A stretch of DNA of 64,000 bases, from positions 1 through 64,000 of the forward strand of contig NZ_RBXB01000002.1 in NCBI RefSeq assembly GCF_003634775.1, read 5' to 3'. The stretch is from Chryseobacterium defluvii. Its GTDB lineage: Bacteria; Bacteroidota; Bacteroidia; Flavobacteriales; Weeksellaceae. The translations under genes were made by a program, and so were the position numbers. Numbering within the stretch: position 1 is the stretch's first letter; each line of letters starts with the position of its first letter. Below the pieces are notes generated by a model that saw only the letters and a list, made by a program, of their open reading frames with translations, did no database searches and had not been told where the DNA came from. Below, piece by piece: positions 44,866 through 52,651 of this stretch.

Positions 44866-46398
44866 ATGAAAAAACTCCTCTTCCTCATCCTCGGTATCCT
44901 CATCATTCTCATTGCCGTTCTCCTTATCAGAACATTCACCTATCCATTCAAAAAAAATAGTTCCGGAACAAAATCAGGTTGGAAAGCGATGAAAAACGAT
45001 TCTGCTGTCCAAAGATTTTCAGGTGGACTAAAAATTCCTACGGTCTCAACAGGTGAGCTGGGAAACTTTGATTATTCTCCCTTTGAAACATTTAAAGAAT
45101 ATCTTAGAAATTCATATCCGCTGGTCTATCAAAATACAGAAAATTATGAGATCAATAAGTACGGGTTGGTGTTCAGGCTGAAAGGGAATAATCCTAATCT
45201 TGAGCCTATTTTATTTCTCTCTCATATCGATGTGGTTCCTCCTGGAGATGCTGATATAAAGAATAGCCGGGAAAATGTTTTTATCCCAAATGATAAACCA
45301 CTATCTCCCATTACAAAAGTGGCGGCAGACTGGGATTTCGGTCCGTTTTCAGGTGCGGTTGCAAATGGAAGAATTTATGGACGGGGCGCGATTGATATGA
45401 AAGGAATGCTTTTCTCCTTAATGGAATCCATGAACAACCTGATCAAAAGTGGATATACTCCGCAACGTGATATATACCTGGCTTTCGGTTTTGATGAAGA
45501 AGTTGGCGGAGCCAAAGGAGCAGCACAAATTGCAGTCCATTTCAAAAAACAGGGACTGAAGTTCGAAGCCGTATATGATGAAGGCGGATTGATTTTAGAG
45601 AAGGGGAGTGTGAAAGGAATCAACTCTGATGTGGCAGTCATCGGATGTGCAGAAAAAGGCTTTCTCTCTGCCAAAATCAAAGTGAAAGGTTTGGGTGGAC
45701 ATTCTTCCATGCCTCCGCTGGAAACCGCAATGGGAAAAGCAGCCATCATTATGCAGAGACTGGAGGATGATCAGATGAAACCAATCATGACTCCACTCAT
45801 TAAACAATTCTTTGATAATGTGGGGGGAACAATGCCTTTTGTCAACAGATTAGCCATTGCCAACCAATGGTTTTTGAAACCTGTTTTACTGTCACAGCTA
45901 ACCAAGAATAACAGTACGAATGCTTTAGTGAGAACAACTACAGCTTTAACCATGATGAAGGGAAGCGATGGCCCCAATGTTCTTTCGCCCGAAGTTGAGT
46001 TTATCGTTAATTTCAGACTACTTCCCGGAAATACAGTGAAAGACGTTAAAGACCATATTGCAAAAGCTACGGAAGGATTTGATGTGGAGATAGAAGAAAT
46101 AGATAATACAAAAGAAGCTTCTGCCGTTTCATCCACCCATACAAAAAGCTTTACAATCATTGAAGTAGGAATTAAAGAAATTTATCCGGATGCAATTGCC
46201 ACACCCTATCTGACCATTGCGGCTACAGATGCCTATAAATATCAGATTGTAAGCAAAAATATCTACAGGTTTATGCCTATTAAGATCAATGACGCTGAAA
46301 GGCAGAGCATCCATAGTACGAATGAATACCTCAGTATTGAAAACTATATGAAGATGATTCATTATTTTGAATACATTATGAAGAATTATGATCAATAG
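44866..46398 (+). CDS. M20-family metallopeptidase, membrane-anchored
   Basis: 510 residues. One N-terminal transmembrane or signal-anchor segment (residues 3-28). Di-zinc M20 hydrolase: 'PILFLSHIDVVPPGD' gives the first metal His and Asp; 'GAIDMKGMLFSLMES' the bridging Asp; 'FGFDEEVGG' the catalytic Glu and metal Glu; 'GGHSSMPP' lies in the dimerisation lid. Length and lid resemble the carboxypeptidase S / PM20D1 branch, which acts on peptides or N-acyl amino acids. Periplasmic face likely. Monocistronic, with its own promoter box. Confidence 0.92.
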   Translation: MKKLLFLILGILIILIAVLLIRTFTYPFKKNSSGTKSGWKAMKNDSAVQRFSGGLKIPTVSTGELGNFDYSPFETFKEYLRNSYPLVYQNTENYEINKYGLVFRLKGNNPNLEPILFLSHIDVVPPGDADIKNSRENVFIPNDKPLSPITKVAADWDFGPFSGAVANGRIYGRGAIDMKGMLFSLMESMNNLIKSGYTPQRDIYLAFGFDEEVGGAKGAAQIAVHFKKQGLKFEAVYDEGGLILEKGSVKGINSDVAVIGCAEKGFLSAKIKVKGLGGHSSMPPLETAMGKAAIIMQRLEDDQMKPIMTPLIKQFFDNVGGTMPFVNRLAIANQWFLKPVLLSQLTKNNSTNALVRTTTALTMMKGSDGPNVLSPEVEFIVNFRLLPGNTVKDVKDHIAKATEGFDVEIEEIDNTKEASAVSSTHTKSFTIIEVGIKEIYPDAIATPYLTIAATDAYKYQIVSKNIYRFMPIKINDAERQSIHSTNEYLSIENYMKMIHYFEYIMKNYDQ

Positions 46399-46468
46399 TT
46401 TTCAATGAAATATTTAAAATATTTTTCAGAAAAAAAATAACACGTCAAGTTTTGTCGTATTACCGGAA

Positions 46469-46476
46469 TAGCTTTG
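46469..46476 (+). promoter_or_regulatory. -7 promoter box of the 232-residue unknown gene
   Basis: TAGCTTTG, exact TAnnTTTG. It overlaps the upstream TTG start candidate at 46474, which therefore cannot be used if this promoter is real; ATG 46498 is preferred. Confidence 0.55.
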
Positions 46477-46497
46477 TTTCAAATAAAATACGAAGCT

Positions 46498-47196
46498 ATG
46501 GAATTGCCGTTTTACTTGAATTATAACGAATTTGAAAATCATTATTACAAAAACCTTGAGAAATGGTTTGAGCAGTATCATAACACCAATGAAATTGATT
46601 ATTTAAAAAACTTGGCAGAATTATACGCTCCCTATCTCTATTATAGCTTTGCCAACGACAGGTTGCAGGCAGATGCTTCCATTCAAATCAAAGACTGCTT
46701 TTTCCCGAATCACGACAAGATCGGAATTTCCTTCTGCAATCAATGTGAAAACGGGAAACCAACCCATGCTGTCAAGGGAATGAATCATATATTCGAATGG
46801 AAAACAATCAGTATGATGGAATATGCACAGCATATTTTAGATAAGATTAACAGGCATCTTTTAAAGAATAATGTCAATCTTGATGATAAGACTATTATAG
46901 ACTATGTGAATCATTATGAAGTGATTACTTCCAGGGAAGGTGCCGGGTATTGCGTTAATTATAATCAGCATCAATCCACTATACCTTTTTTAAAAGCCTA
47001 TCTGCCTTATTTCGGAAGAACGGTAGATATGGTAAAATACAGGGAGTTTCTTTTCTCCATTGTTCAGATTGCAGAATTTATTGATCACAAATTAAAATCT
47101 GTACAGAATTTTGAAAACATGATCTACACCAAATTAAAAGCAGAAGCAAAATTCAAAGTACATATGAATCATCAGTTTTTGACGATATGTAATTAA
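46498..47196 (+). CDS. Unrecognised cytoplasmic protein
   Basis: 232 residues from ATG 46498. Largely helical, rich in Tyr, Asn and His, with no signal peptide or membrane helix. Possible metal ligands are scattered: 'ISFCNQCENGKPTH' has a Cys-x2-Cys with a nearby His, and another Cys occurs in 'GYCVNYNQHQS'. Family not recognised. It stands alone between the M20 peptidase and a tRNA, with its own promoter and a good terminator, so it is a real single-gene unit. Confidence 0.72.
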   Translation: MELPFYLNYNEFENHYYKNLEKWFEQYHNTNEIDYLKNLAELYAPYLYYSFANDRLQADASIQIKDCFFPNHDKIGISFCNQCENGKPTHAVKGMNHIFEWKTISMMEYAQHILDKINRHLLKNNVNLDDKTIIDYVNHYEVITSREGAGYCVNYNQHQSTIPFLKAYLPYFGRTVDMVKYREFLFSIVQIAEFIDHKLKSVQNFENMIYTKLKAEAKFKVHMNHQFLTICN

Positions 47197-47245
47197 TATA
47201 TATTTCTAAAGAACATTCATTTCAACTTCATTATATTTTCCAGAG

Positions 47246-47280
47246 AAACTCTTGGTCAGGAATGATCGGGAGTTTTTCTT
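47246..47280 (+). terminator. Terminator after the 232-residue unknown gene
   Basis: 13-bp stem with three G-T pairs, arms 47246-47258 and 47263-47275, GGAA tetraloop, then TTCTTTT. Confidence 0.75.
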
Positions 47281-47299
47281 TTAAGGTATAAATAACGCA

Positions 47300-47338
47300 A
47301 AAAAAAATCCTAAATTGCTCATATTGAGAATTTAGGAT
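47300..47338 (-). terminator. Terminator of tRNA-Ser
   Basis: 10-bp stem ATCCTAAATT/AATTTAGGAT (47307-47316 with 47329-47338), followed on the minus strand by seven or more T, starting 6 nt beyond the tRNA 3' end. Confidence 0.85.
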
Positions 47339-47344
47339 AATTTG

Positions 47345-47431
47345 CAGAGAGGAAGGGATTCGAACCCTCGATACAGTTACCCGTATACTACCTTTCCAGG
47401 GTAGCTCCTTCAACCACTCGGACACCTCTCT
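47345..47431 (-). tRNA. tRNA-Ser (GGA)
   Basis: 87 nt, class II variable arm. Acceptor AGAGAGG/CCTCTCT, discriminator G as expected for serine. Anticodon stem CTACC/GGTAG around CTGGAAA, anticodon GGA. T-arm has GGTTCGAATCC. No encoded CCA. Confidence 0.97.
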
Positions 47432-47443
47432 ATTTCGAGATTG

Positions 47444-47474
47444 CAAAAATAGTGTATTTTCTTGAATTAGCAAA
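47444..47474 (-). promoter_or_regulatory. Promoter of tRNA-Ser
   Basis: Minus strand: TTTG (47474-47471), exactly 19 nt, TATTTTTG (47451-47444). Ideal Bacteroidota spacing; it overlaps the 3' flank of ansA. Confidence 0.85.
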
Positions 47475-47486
47475 TTATTTGCGCAA

Positions 47487-48506
47487 TTACTCGGAAATTT
47501 CTCCACAAAGACTTTTGGAAAAGTTTTCCGCGAAGGTTCCCTCATAGTTAGGATTGTCAATTAAGTGCATCGCTTTGGTAATGGCACTTTCCGCCGTTAT
47601 ATCTTTTCCGCTGATGGCTCCGATTTTGGAAAAAATATTACTGTTTTCATACTTTCCGAATGAGATTCCTCCTGAAATACACTGACTTACCACTACGATT
47701 TCCGTTCCGTTATCCCGGATCTCCTGAAGGATTTCCTGTGTCTTTTCACTGCTGAAAATAGTTCCCGAACCAAAAACCTGTAAAATCAAAACTTTCATTC
47801 TTGGGATTTCCTTAAAATGGCTTAAATGCATTCCCGGAAAAATACGCCAGAATAAAACATCTTCAGAAACATGATCATCCACGGTAAATGTACTGTCTTT
47901 TGAATCAGACCGGTAAAGATTCTCTTTAATAATATTTAAATGTACTCCGGATTGCCCTAACATAGGATAATTGGGACTCGCATAGGCATCAAAATACTCC
48001 GCAGAATATTTTAAGGTTCTGTTTCCCCTTAGGAGCTTGTATTCAAAATAAATGGCAACCTCCTGGATTACGGCCTCATCATTTTCATATAAGCTGGCAT
48101 AATAAAGGCTTGTCAGAAGATTTTCCTTGGCATCGGTTCTTAAATCCCCGATCGGCAGTTGAGACCCTGTTAAAATGACAGGCTTTTTTAAACCTTTAAG
48201 CATGAAACTTAAAGCAGAAGCGGTATAAGACATCGTATCAGTGCCGTGAAGAATCAAAAAGCCGTCATATTTTTCATAATTCTTGTGAATATAGTTGGCT
48301 ATAATCTTCCATTCTTCCGGTCCCATATCTGAAGAATCCAGAGGCTTGGCAAAAGGATGTACAAATACTTCACACTCCATCAGTTTCATTTCTGGCATTT
48401 TTTCAAAAATATTCCCAAAATCAAAGGCACGCAGGCTGCCGGTTTCATAATCTTTTTCCATACCGATGGTTCCTCCGGTATAGATGAGCAGGACTTTTCG
48501 TTTCAT
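47487..48506 (-). CDS. ansA: Type I L-asparaginase
   Basis: 339 residues without a signal peptide, thus the cytoplasmic type I enzyme. Hydrolyses asparagine to aspartate and ammonia. Catalytic Thr12-type motif in 'LLIYTGGTIGME' and the second threonine motif 'LILHGTDTMSYTASAL' are intact; 'ILTGSQLPI' is also conserved. Own promoter box at 48551, reading away from the TrmH-type gene. The end lies just upstream of the tRNA-Ser promoter. Confidence 0.94.
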   Translation of the reverse strand: MKRKVLLIYTGGTIGMEKDYETGSLRAFDFGNIFEKMPEMKLMECEVFVHPFAKPLDSSDMGPEEWKIIANYIHKNYEKYDGFLILHGTDTMSYTASALSFMLKGLKKPVILTGSQLPIGDLRTDAKENLLTSLYYASLYENDEAVIQEVAIYFEYKLLRGNRTLKYSAEYFDAYASPNYPMLGQSGVHLNIIKENLYRSDSKDSTFTVDDHVSEDVLFWRIFPGMHLSHFKEIPRMKVLILQVFGSGTIFSSEKTQEILQEIRDNGTEIVVVSQCISGGISFGKYENSNIFSKIGAISGKDITAESAITKAMHLIDNPNYEGTFAENFSKSLCGEISE

Positions 48507-48550
48507 GTACTTTTTATTAAGAATTTGAGCCTGTTTCAGGTTCGTAACCT

Positions 48551-48558
48551 CAAAATTA
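48551..48558 (-). promoter_or_regulatory. -7 promoter box of ansA
   Basis: Minus-strand TAATTTTG, exact TAnnTTTG, about 45 nt before the ansA start. It lies within a segment partly duplicated at 51.5 kb. Confidence 0.55.
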
Positions 48559-48581
48559 CGTTAATTTGCAAAGATTTGAAA

Positions 48582-48674
48582 ATGAATGGACGTTTATGGG
48601 TGAAATTATATGATAATAAGCCTGTCATTGTGAACGTTACGTCTGGCTACTGGAAAATATATATCATCAGATGA
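48582..48674 (+). CDS. Possible 30-residue leader ORF coupled to TrmH-type gene
   Basis: ATG 48582 to TGA 48674 encodes 30 residues ('MNGRLWVKLYDNKPVIVNV' and onward). Its stop overlaps the next start as ATGA, the usual sign of translational coupling. A near-consensus -7 box (TTAATTTG, 48561-48568) lies just upstream. No homologue known to me; it may be chance, but the overlap and the spacing make it worth listing. Confidence 0.3.
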   Translation: MNGRLWVKLYDNKPVIVNVTSGYWKIYIIR

Positions 48675-49333
48675 AAGATTTAGCACAAACTTTTGAATAT
48701 TTAAAACAATTCTTAACGGAAGAAAGGCTGAAAAAGATAGAACATTTTTCTCAGGAAAGCTCTGATTTTGTGCTTCCTGTAATGGAAGATGTCTATCAGT
48801 TTAGAAATGCGGCGGCTATTGTAAGGTCTGTGGAAGCCTGCGGATTTCATAAAGTGGTTGCGTTGGAGGAAGAAAATATCTTCAACCCGAACCTTACCGT
48901 AACCAAAGGTGCCGAAACCTGGGTAGAAGTTGAAAAAATGCCTAAAAATATTGATTCTTTACAAGCTATTAAGGAAAGAGGATATAAAATTTTAGCCGTA
49001 TCCCCTGAAAAAAATGCGGTTATGCTTCCGGATTACCAGATTACTGAGCCTATTGCTTTAGTGTTCGGGACAGAATTGGAGGGGGTCTCGGATGAAGTAA
49101 TTGAATTTTCGGATGAAACATTAGCCATTCCTATGTATGGCTTTACAAAAAGTTTCAACGTCTCTGTAGCAGCAGGAATCTGTATGTATGAGCTCAAGCA
49201 AAAACTCCTTAATTCCAGGGTTGACTATAAACTTGATCAGGAAAAACTGTTAAAAATGAAAATCCGCTGGGCTGTGAATTCCATAAGAAGCGGTGAACAG
49301 ATTTTTGAAAAATACCTGAAGGATAATACCTGA
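48671..49333 (+). CDS. trmH: TrmH-family tRNA 2'-O-methyltransferase
   Basis: 220 residues, the length of TrmH (tRNA Gm18 methylase). SPOUT knot motifs: motif 1 'QFRNAAAIVRSVEACGFHKV', motif 2 'EPIALVFGTELEGVSDE' and motif 3 'LAIPMYGFTKSFNVSVAAGI'. S-adenosylmethionine-dependent. Cytoplasmic. The C-terminal extension ('KMKIRWAVNSIRSGEQIF') is typical of TrmH rather than of RlmB-like members, yet family assignment within SpoU is by eye. Confidence 0.9.
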   Translation: MKDLAQTFEYLKQFLTEERLKKIEHFSQESSDFVLPVMEDVYQFRNAAAIVRSVEACGFHKVVALEEENIFNPNLTVTKGAETWVEVEKMPKNIDSLQAIKERGYKILAVSPEKNAVMLPDYQITEPIALVFGTELEGVSDEVIEFSDETLAIPMYGFTKSFNVSVAAGICMYELKQKLLNSRVDYKLDQEKLLKMKIRWAVNSIRSGEQIFEKYLKDNT

Positions 49334-49428
49334 ATAATTGAGTGAGCTACCAATAAATAATAATGCAAAATATTTAATTTTTATGATCAGATGTTAGAAT
49401 CTGTCACTATTTTGTGCTTTATGTAGAT

Positions 49429-49466
49429 ATGCAGCATAAATGCAGATAAAAGAAGTATAAATGCAG
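49429..49466 (+). repeat. Phased ATGCAG direct repeats upstream of M43 protease
   Basis: ATGCAG at 49429, 49440 and 49461, with starts 11 and 21 bp apart, that is about one and two helical turns. The last two are extended to ATAAATGCAG. They lie 60-95 bp before ATG 49525 and may bind a regulator. Confidence 0.45.
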
Positions 49467-49500
49467 TGGTGGGTTTTGAGGGTTTTCAGTACAATCCGGT

Positions 49501-49522
49501 GTAACTTCGAAAGAAAAGTTAC
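49501..49522 (+). promoter_or_regulatory. Hairpin at the M43 protease start
   Basis: GTAACTT (49501-49507) pairs with AAGTTAC (49516-49522), ending 2 nt before ATG 49525. In the mRNA this could mask initiation. Confidence 0.35.
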
Positions 49523-49524
49523 TT

Positions 49525-51360
49525 ATGAAAAAATTATTTATTCTTTTATTTGGATTGACATTCCTTGAAACTTATGCACAGGAATGGTGTGCCTCAGAAA
49601 AAGTTCAGGCTGAATTAGAAGCAAAAAATCCGTCTGTTAGAAAAGCAAGACTGGATGCAGATGCAAAACTTCTGGCAGAAGGTGTTCAAAAGTATCTCAA
49701 AAAATTGGCCGTAACTGGTAATTCTGCGGGAAAGTTTACCGGAACAGTATATGAGATCCCGGTTGTAATTCATATAATTAAGCCTACCGGTGCTGCAACG
49801 GGTACACCATATAACAAAACTGACGTTGAAATTGCAGCCTGGATTGATGATACCAATAAGATCTATGCAACAACTTATGGTAATGGGTTTTATGCAGAAG
49901 GAACAGGAAGTGACGGGGGGACTGTAATACCTATAAAATTGGTTATAGCTAAAAGAGACCAACACTGCCAGCCAACAACCGGGATCATTAGATATGAGGG
50001 TGGTGGCATTCCGGGATATGATACCTATGGTGTAAAAAAACACACTGCCAACGGGACTACTGAAGACGCGGTGAGAGCTATTGCTCCGCATTGGCCGGAA
50101 TCTTCTTATTTTAATATTTATGTCATTAATAAAGTGGATGGTGATGATAACAATGGGGTATTGGGCTGGGCAGGCTTTCCCACAAGTCCGGATAGCGACT
50201 ATGATTCCTTTATGATGTCTTTTGTGGTTACCAATCGCCCCAAAACTTTAGCCCACGAGTTTGGCCACTCTATGGGGTTGTATCATACTTTTCAGGGAGG
50301 AAATGATACGACTTGTCCTGCAAATAGTGATTGTACGATAAACGGTGATAAAATTTGTGATACTCCTCCAATAATGAAGATCAACGGAAGTGTAATGCCA
50401 ACCAATTCAGACATTAATCCTTGTACGGGTGCACTATACGAAGGAGTACAATATAACGTGATGAGTTATGGCAATGATTCAAGAAAATTTACCCCGGGAC
50501 AGAGAGACAGGGCTTTGGCACAGTTTTTAAGTTTAAGAGGAGATTTGGCCCAGTCATTAGGCGGAATGGCTTTGCCTGGCACCCCTGTCCCGCCAAGCTG
50601 TGTACCTACTGCGACAAGTTCAGGAAGCTATTATTCAGGGCCTACACTGGTAAAATTGGGAACTATTGATAACAGGACGGATGCGCAGTCTAATGAGAAT
50701 GGAAACCAGTTCTATATAGATTATACAAACCAGCAGTGTTCAAGTAACCTCTTTACCGAATTAACTGTGACAGACCTGCAAAATATTCAGGTTAACATTA
50801 GATCAGTTACTCAAAATATCAGAGTCTGGATAGATTACAATAATAACGGATTATTTGAAACCGGAGAACTGGCAACCTATATAAACAGCTTTGCTGCCTC
50901 AGGCTCTACAGATACGGTTTGGAACGGATCTTTCATGGCACCTGCTACTACAGTACTGGATACTCCTTTGAGAATGAGGGTTATTGCCGGTAAAACCCCG
51001 GGTACAGGCACTGGCAGTGTGTGCCTTACTATGCAGAGTGGACAAATGGAGGACTATACAGTAATCTTTAGAAACGGTACGGCATCAAAAAATTCTTCCA
51101 TACTGGTAGCCAAAGATAGATCATTCAGTATATATCCAAACCCTTCCAATGATGGTAATTTCTTTATTAAATTGAATTCATCTGGTGAAAAAGGGAAGGT
51201 GGAAATCACGGATGCAAGTGGAAGATTTGTGTTTGGATCTGAATTTAATGAAAATAGTAAGATTCTTAAAATAAATGCTGAACTTACTTCCGGTATTTAT
51301 TTTGTAAAAGTTCAAACAGGAAATTCAATTCAAACAGGAAAATTAATTGTGAAAAAATAA
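49525..51360 (+). CDS. T9SS-secreted M43-type zinc metalloprotease
   Basis: 611 residues. Signal peptide 1-18 (ending TYAQ). Metzincin site H244-EFGH-SMGLY-H254 (HExxHxxGxxH) with Met-turn M313 in 'NVMSYG' identifies a pappalysin-type (M43) protease. Cysteine-rich segment 'DTTCPANSDCTINGDKICD' follows, as in M43 proteins. A GEVED domain spans about residues 430-515 ('VWIDYNNNGLFETGEL', 'GQMEDYTV'). C-terminal T9SS type A sorting domain: 'FSIYPNPSNDGNFFIKL', 'GIYFVKVQTGN'. Extracellular or surface-bound protein degradation. Single gene with upstream direct repeats and a strong terminator. Confidence 0.93.
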   Translation: MKKLFILLFGLTFLETYAQEWCASEKVQAELEAKNPSVRKARLDADAKLLAEGVQKYLKKLAVTGNSAGKFTGTVYEIPVVIHIIKPTGAATGTPYNKTDVEIAAWIDDTNKIYATTYGNGFYAEGTGSDGGTVIPIKLVIAKRDQHCQPTTGIIRYEGGGIPGYDTYGVKKHTANGTTEDAVRAIAPHWPESSYFNIYVINKVDGDDNNGVLGWAGFPTSPDSDYDSFMMSFVVTNRPKTLAHEFGHSMGLYHTFQGGNDTTCPANSDCTINGDKICDTPPIMKINGSVMPTNSDINPCTGALYEGVQYNVMSYGNDSRKFTPGQRDRALAQFLSLRGDLAQSLGGMALPGTPVPPSCVPTATSSGSYYSGPTLVKLGTIDNRTDAQSNENGNQFYIDYTNQQCSSNLFTELTVTDLQNIQVNIRSVTQNIRVWIDYNNNGLFETGELATYINSFAASGSTDTVWNGSFMAPATTVLDTPLRMRVIAGKTPGTGTGSVCLTMQSGQMEDYTVIFRNGTASKNSSILVAKDRSFSIYPNPSNDGNFFIKLNSSGEKGKVEITDASGRFVFGSEFNENSKILKINAELTSGIYFVKVQTGNSIQTGKLIVKK

Positions 51361-51380
51361 TATTCCTGATAAAGAAAATA

Positions 51381-51420
51381 AAAAATGGCTGTTAAATTTT
51401 TTAACAGCCATTTTTTATAT
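51381..51420 (+). terminator. Terminator of M43 protease gene
   Basis: 16-bp perfect stem (51381-51396 with 51400-51415), 3-nt loop, six T. Confidence 0.93.
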
Positions 51421-51461
51421 AAGTTTTATAAATTACATTCTTGGATTTGCACCAGACCCTT

Positions 51462-51507
51462 TGTATCTGTTTCAGGTTCAATTACGGTAATTTGTATGAT
51501 TAAAATG
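51462..51507. repeat. Decayed copy of the ansA-trmH intergenic segment
   Basis: CTGTTTCAGGTTC (51467-51479) and AATTACGGTAATTTG (51480-51494) match 48531-48543 and 48554-48568 (27 of 28 bases); a 10-nt stretch present at 48.5 kb is absent here. Similarity weakens outward (TTTG before; GATT and AAATG after). The rest of the 259-bp gap 51361-51619 holds two terminators and no ORF. Confidence 0.5.
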
Positions 51508-51565
51508 GTTGGGATAAGATTTTTAAAAAGTATTTGAAGGGAAATTCTTTACTATGATTAAAAAC

Positions 51566-51608
51566 CGCTGCCATTAACTTTTAGACTCCTTATCAATTAA
51601 TGGCAGCG
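51566..51608 (-). terminator. Terminator of the 91-residue secreted protein gene
   Basis: 12-bp perfect stem CGCTGCCATTAA/TTAATGGCAGCG with 19-nt loop, followed on the minus strand by GGTTTTT, starting 11 nt past the stop at 51619. Confidence 0.7.
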
Positions 51609-51618
51609 TAAGCAAAAA

Positions 51619-51894
51619 TTAATTGATATGGAGCCTTATATGTCTATTATATATGTTGATCAAAGTGTAATCATCCGTAGTAAAAAAATAAGAAGCTAAC
51701 GGATCGGTAATGTTTTTAACAACTATCGTTGATGTAGATAGGTGAGATTGTTTTTTAGTGACTGTATCTGTGTGATTTTCGAAAGTCACAAATTTTGAAC
51801 AGTCGAAATAGGTAGCTTGTGAATAAAATACTTGAGGCGCAAATATGCTCAATAAGCATATAAATGGACACCACAATAAATGAATTTGTCTCAC
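51619..51894 (-). CDS. Small secreted protein, unrecognised
   Basis: 91 residues. A signal peptide of about 26 residues ends FYSQ, the common Flavobacteriia cleavage style. The mature part is ~65 residues with one Cys and no recognisable domain. Support for a real gene: signal peptide, own terminator hairpin with T-tract just after the stop, and a promoter-like TAATTTCG followed by a 12-mer that recurs before the transketolase gene at 62.6 kb. Confidence 0.6.
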   Translation of the reverse strand: MRQIHLLWCPFICLLSIFAPQVFYSQATYFDCSKFVTFENHTDTVTKKQSHLSTSTIVVKNITDPLASYFFTTDDYTLINIYNRHIRLHIN

Positions 51895-51904
51895 GGTACA
51901 TTAG

Positions 51905-51916
51905 TTTGCACGCGAA
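51905..51916 (-). promoter_or_regulatory. TTCGCGTGCAAA box upstream of small secreted protein
   Basis: Identical 12-mer to 62660-62671; in both cases it lies 10-13 nt before a minus-strand start codon and forms a variant -7 box, TAnnTTCG. Confidence 0.45.
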
Positions 51917-51937
51917 ATTATTAAAAATTTACTAAAA

Positions 51938-52651
51938 TTAATAACTTTTTGTTATTAATTTTAAGTTAAGATAATTCCATCCTGCTATAAATACACCTGC
52001 GGTTTCAGTTCTAAGTCTTTGGTTTCCAAGGGAAATAGCTCTTATTTTATTATGCGATAGATATTGAATTTCTTTTTCTGAAAAATCACCTTCAGGACCT
52101 ATAAGAACAGTATAATTTTCCATAGGTGGGATGTGAGTGAGCTCCGTCCTTTCGAGGCTTTCATGGCAATGCGCAACAAATGTGTTCTCAGGATTAATAT
52201 TTTTCAGGAAGTCGGCTAATTTTACGAAATCGTTAATAATGGGAAAATGATATCGTAAACTTTGTTTGGATGCTGCAATGCTTTGTTTCCTGATCTTTTC
52301 GATATTGATGTTCTTACGTTCAGTTTTTTCAGTCAGTAAAAAAGTGATTTCAGAAATTCCCATCTCCACGGCTTTCTCAACAAAAAACTCAATCCTGTCA
52401 ATGTTTTTTGTAGGAGCAATGGCAATATGCAGTTTCGGATTGAAATCCGGAATATCTGTTTTGATAGCCGAAACGTCTATACCTGCTTTTTTACCTTCAA
52501 TAACCAGTTTTCCGGATGCAAGATTTCCTTTTCCGTCGGTAACATGAATTTCTTCTCCGTTTTTCATGCGAAGAACTTTCACAATGTGTTGTTGTTCCTC
52601 GTCGTTAATAATGATAGTGTCCCCTTCGATTTCTCCGTAAAAAAGCTTCAT
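51938..52651 (-). CDS. rsmE: 16S rRNA m3U1498 methyltransferase
   Basis: 237 residues. N-terminal PUA-like domain ('QHIVKVLRMKNGEEIHVTDGKG'), then the SPOUT domain with 'IAIAPTKNIDRIEFFVEKAVEMG', 'VLIGPEGDFSEKEI' and the C-terminal knot 'ISLGNQRLRTETAGV'. Methylates N3 of U1498 in 16S rRNA using SAM. The ATG is directly adjacent to the stop of tsaD with no base between, so the two are co-transcribed. Confidence 0.95.
   Translation of the reverse strand: MKLFYGEIEGDTIIINDEEQQHIVKVLRMKNGEEIHVTDGKGNLASGKLVIEGKKAGIDVSAIKTDIPDFNPKLHIAIAPTKNIDRIEFFVEKAVEMGISEITFLLTEKTERKNINIEKIRKQSIAASKQSLRYHFPIINDFVKLADFLKNINPENTFVAHCHESLERTELTHIPPMENYTVLIGPEGDFSEKEIQYLSHNKIRAISLGNQRLRTETAGVFIAGWNYLNLKLITKSY

Noticed and set aside
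44334-44866. Orphan Rhs tips or extra immunity genes downstream of the Rhs operon
   Set aside because: The stretch holds only two terminators, promoters and the HTH pseudogene; no further Rhs-like boundary (DPDG) or tip ORF is visible.
45375-46160. Antisense ORFs of 124 and 129 codons in the M20 peptidase gene
   Set aside because: They mirror conserved catalytic blocks of the M20 enzyme and show no recognisable protein features.
49360-49520. CRISPR array or iteron origin from ATGCAG repeats
   Set aside because: Only three short units without constant spacers and no cas or rep gene nearby.
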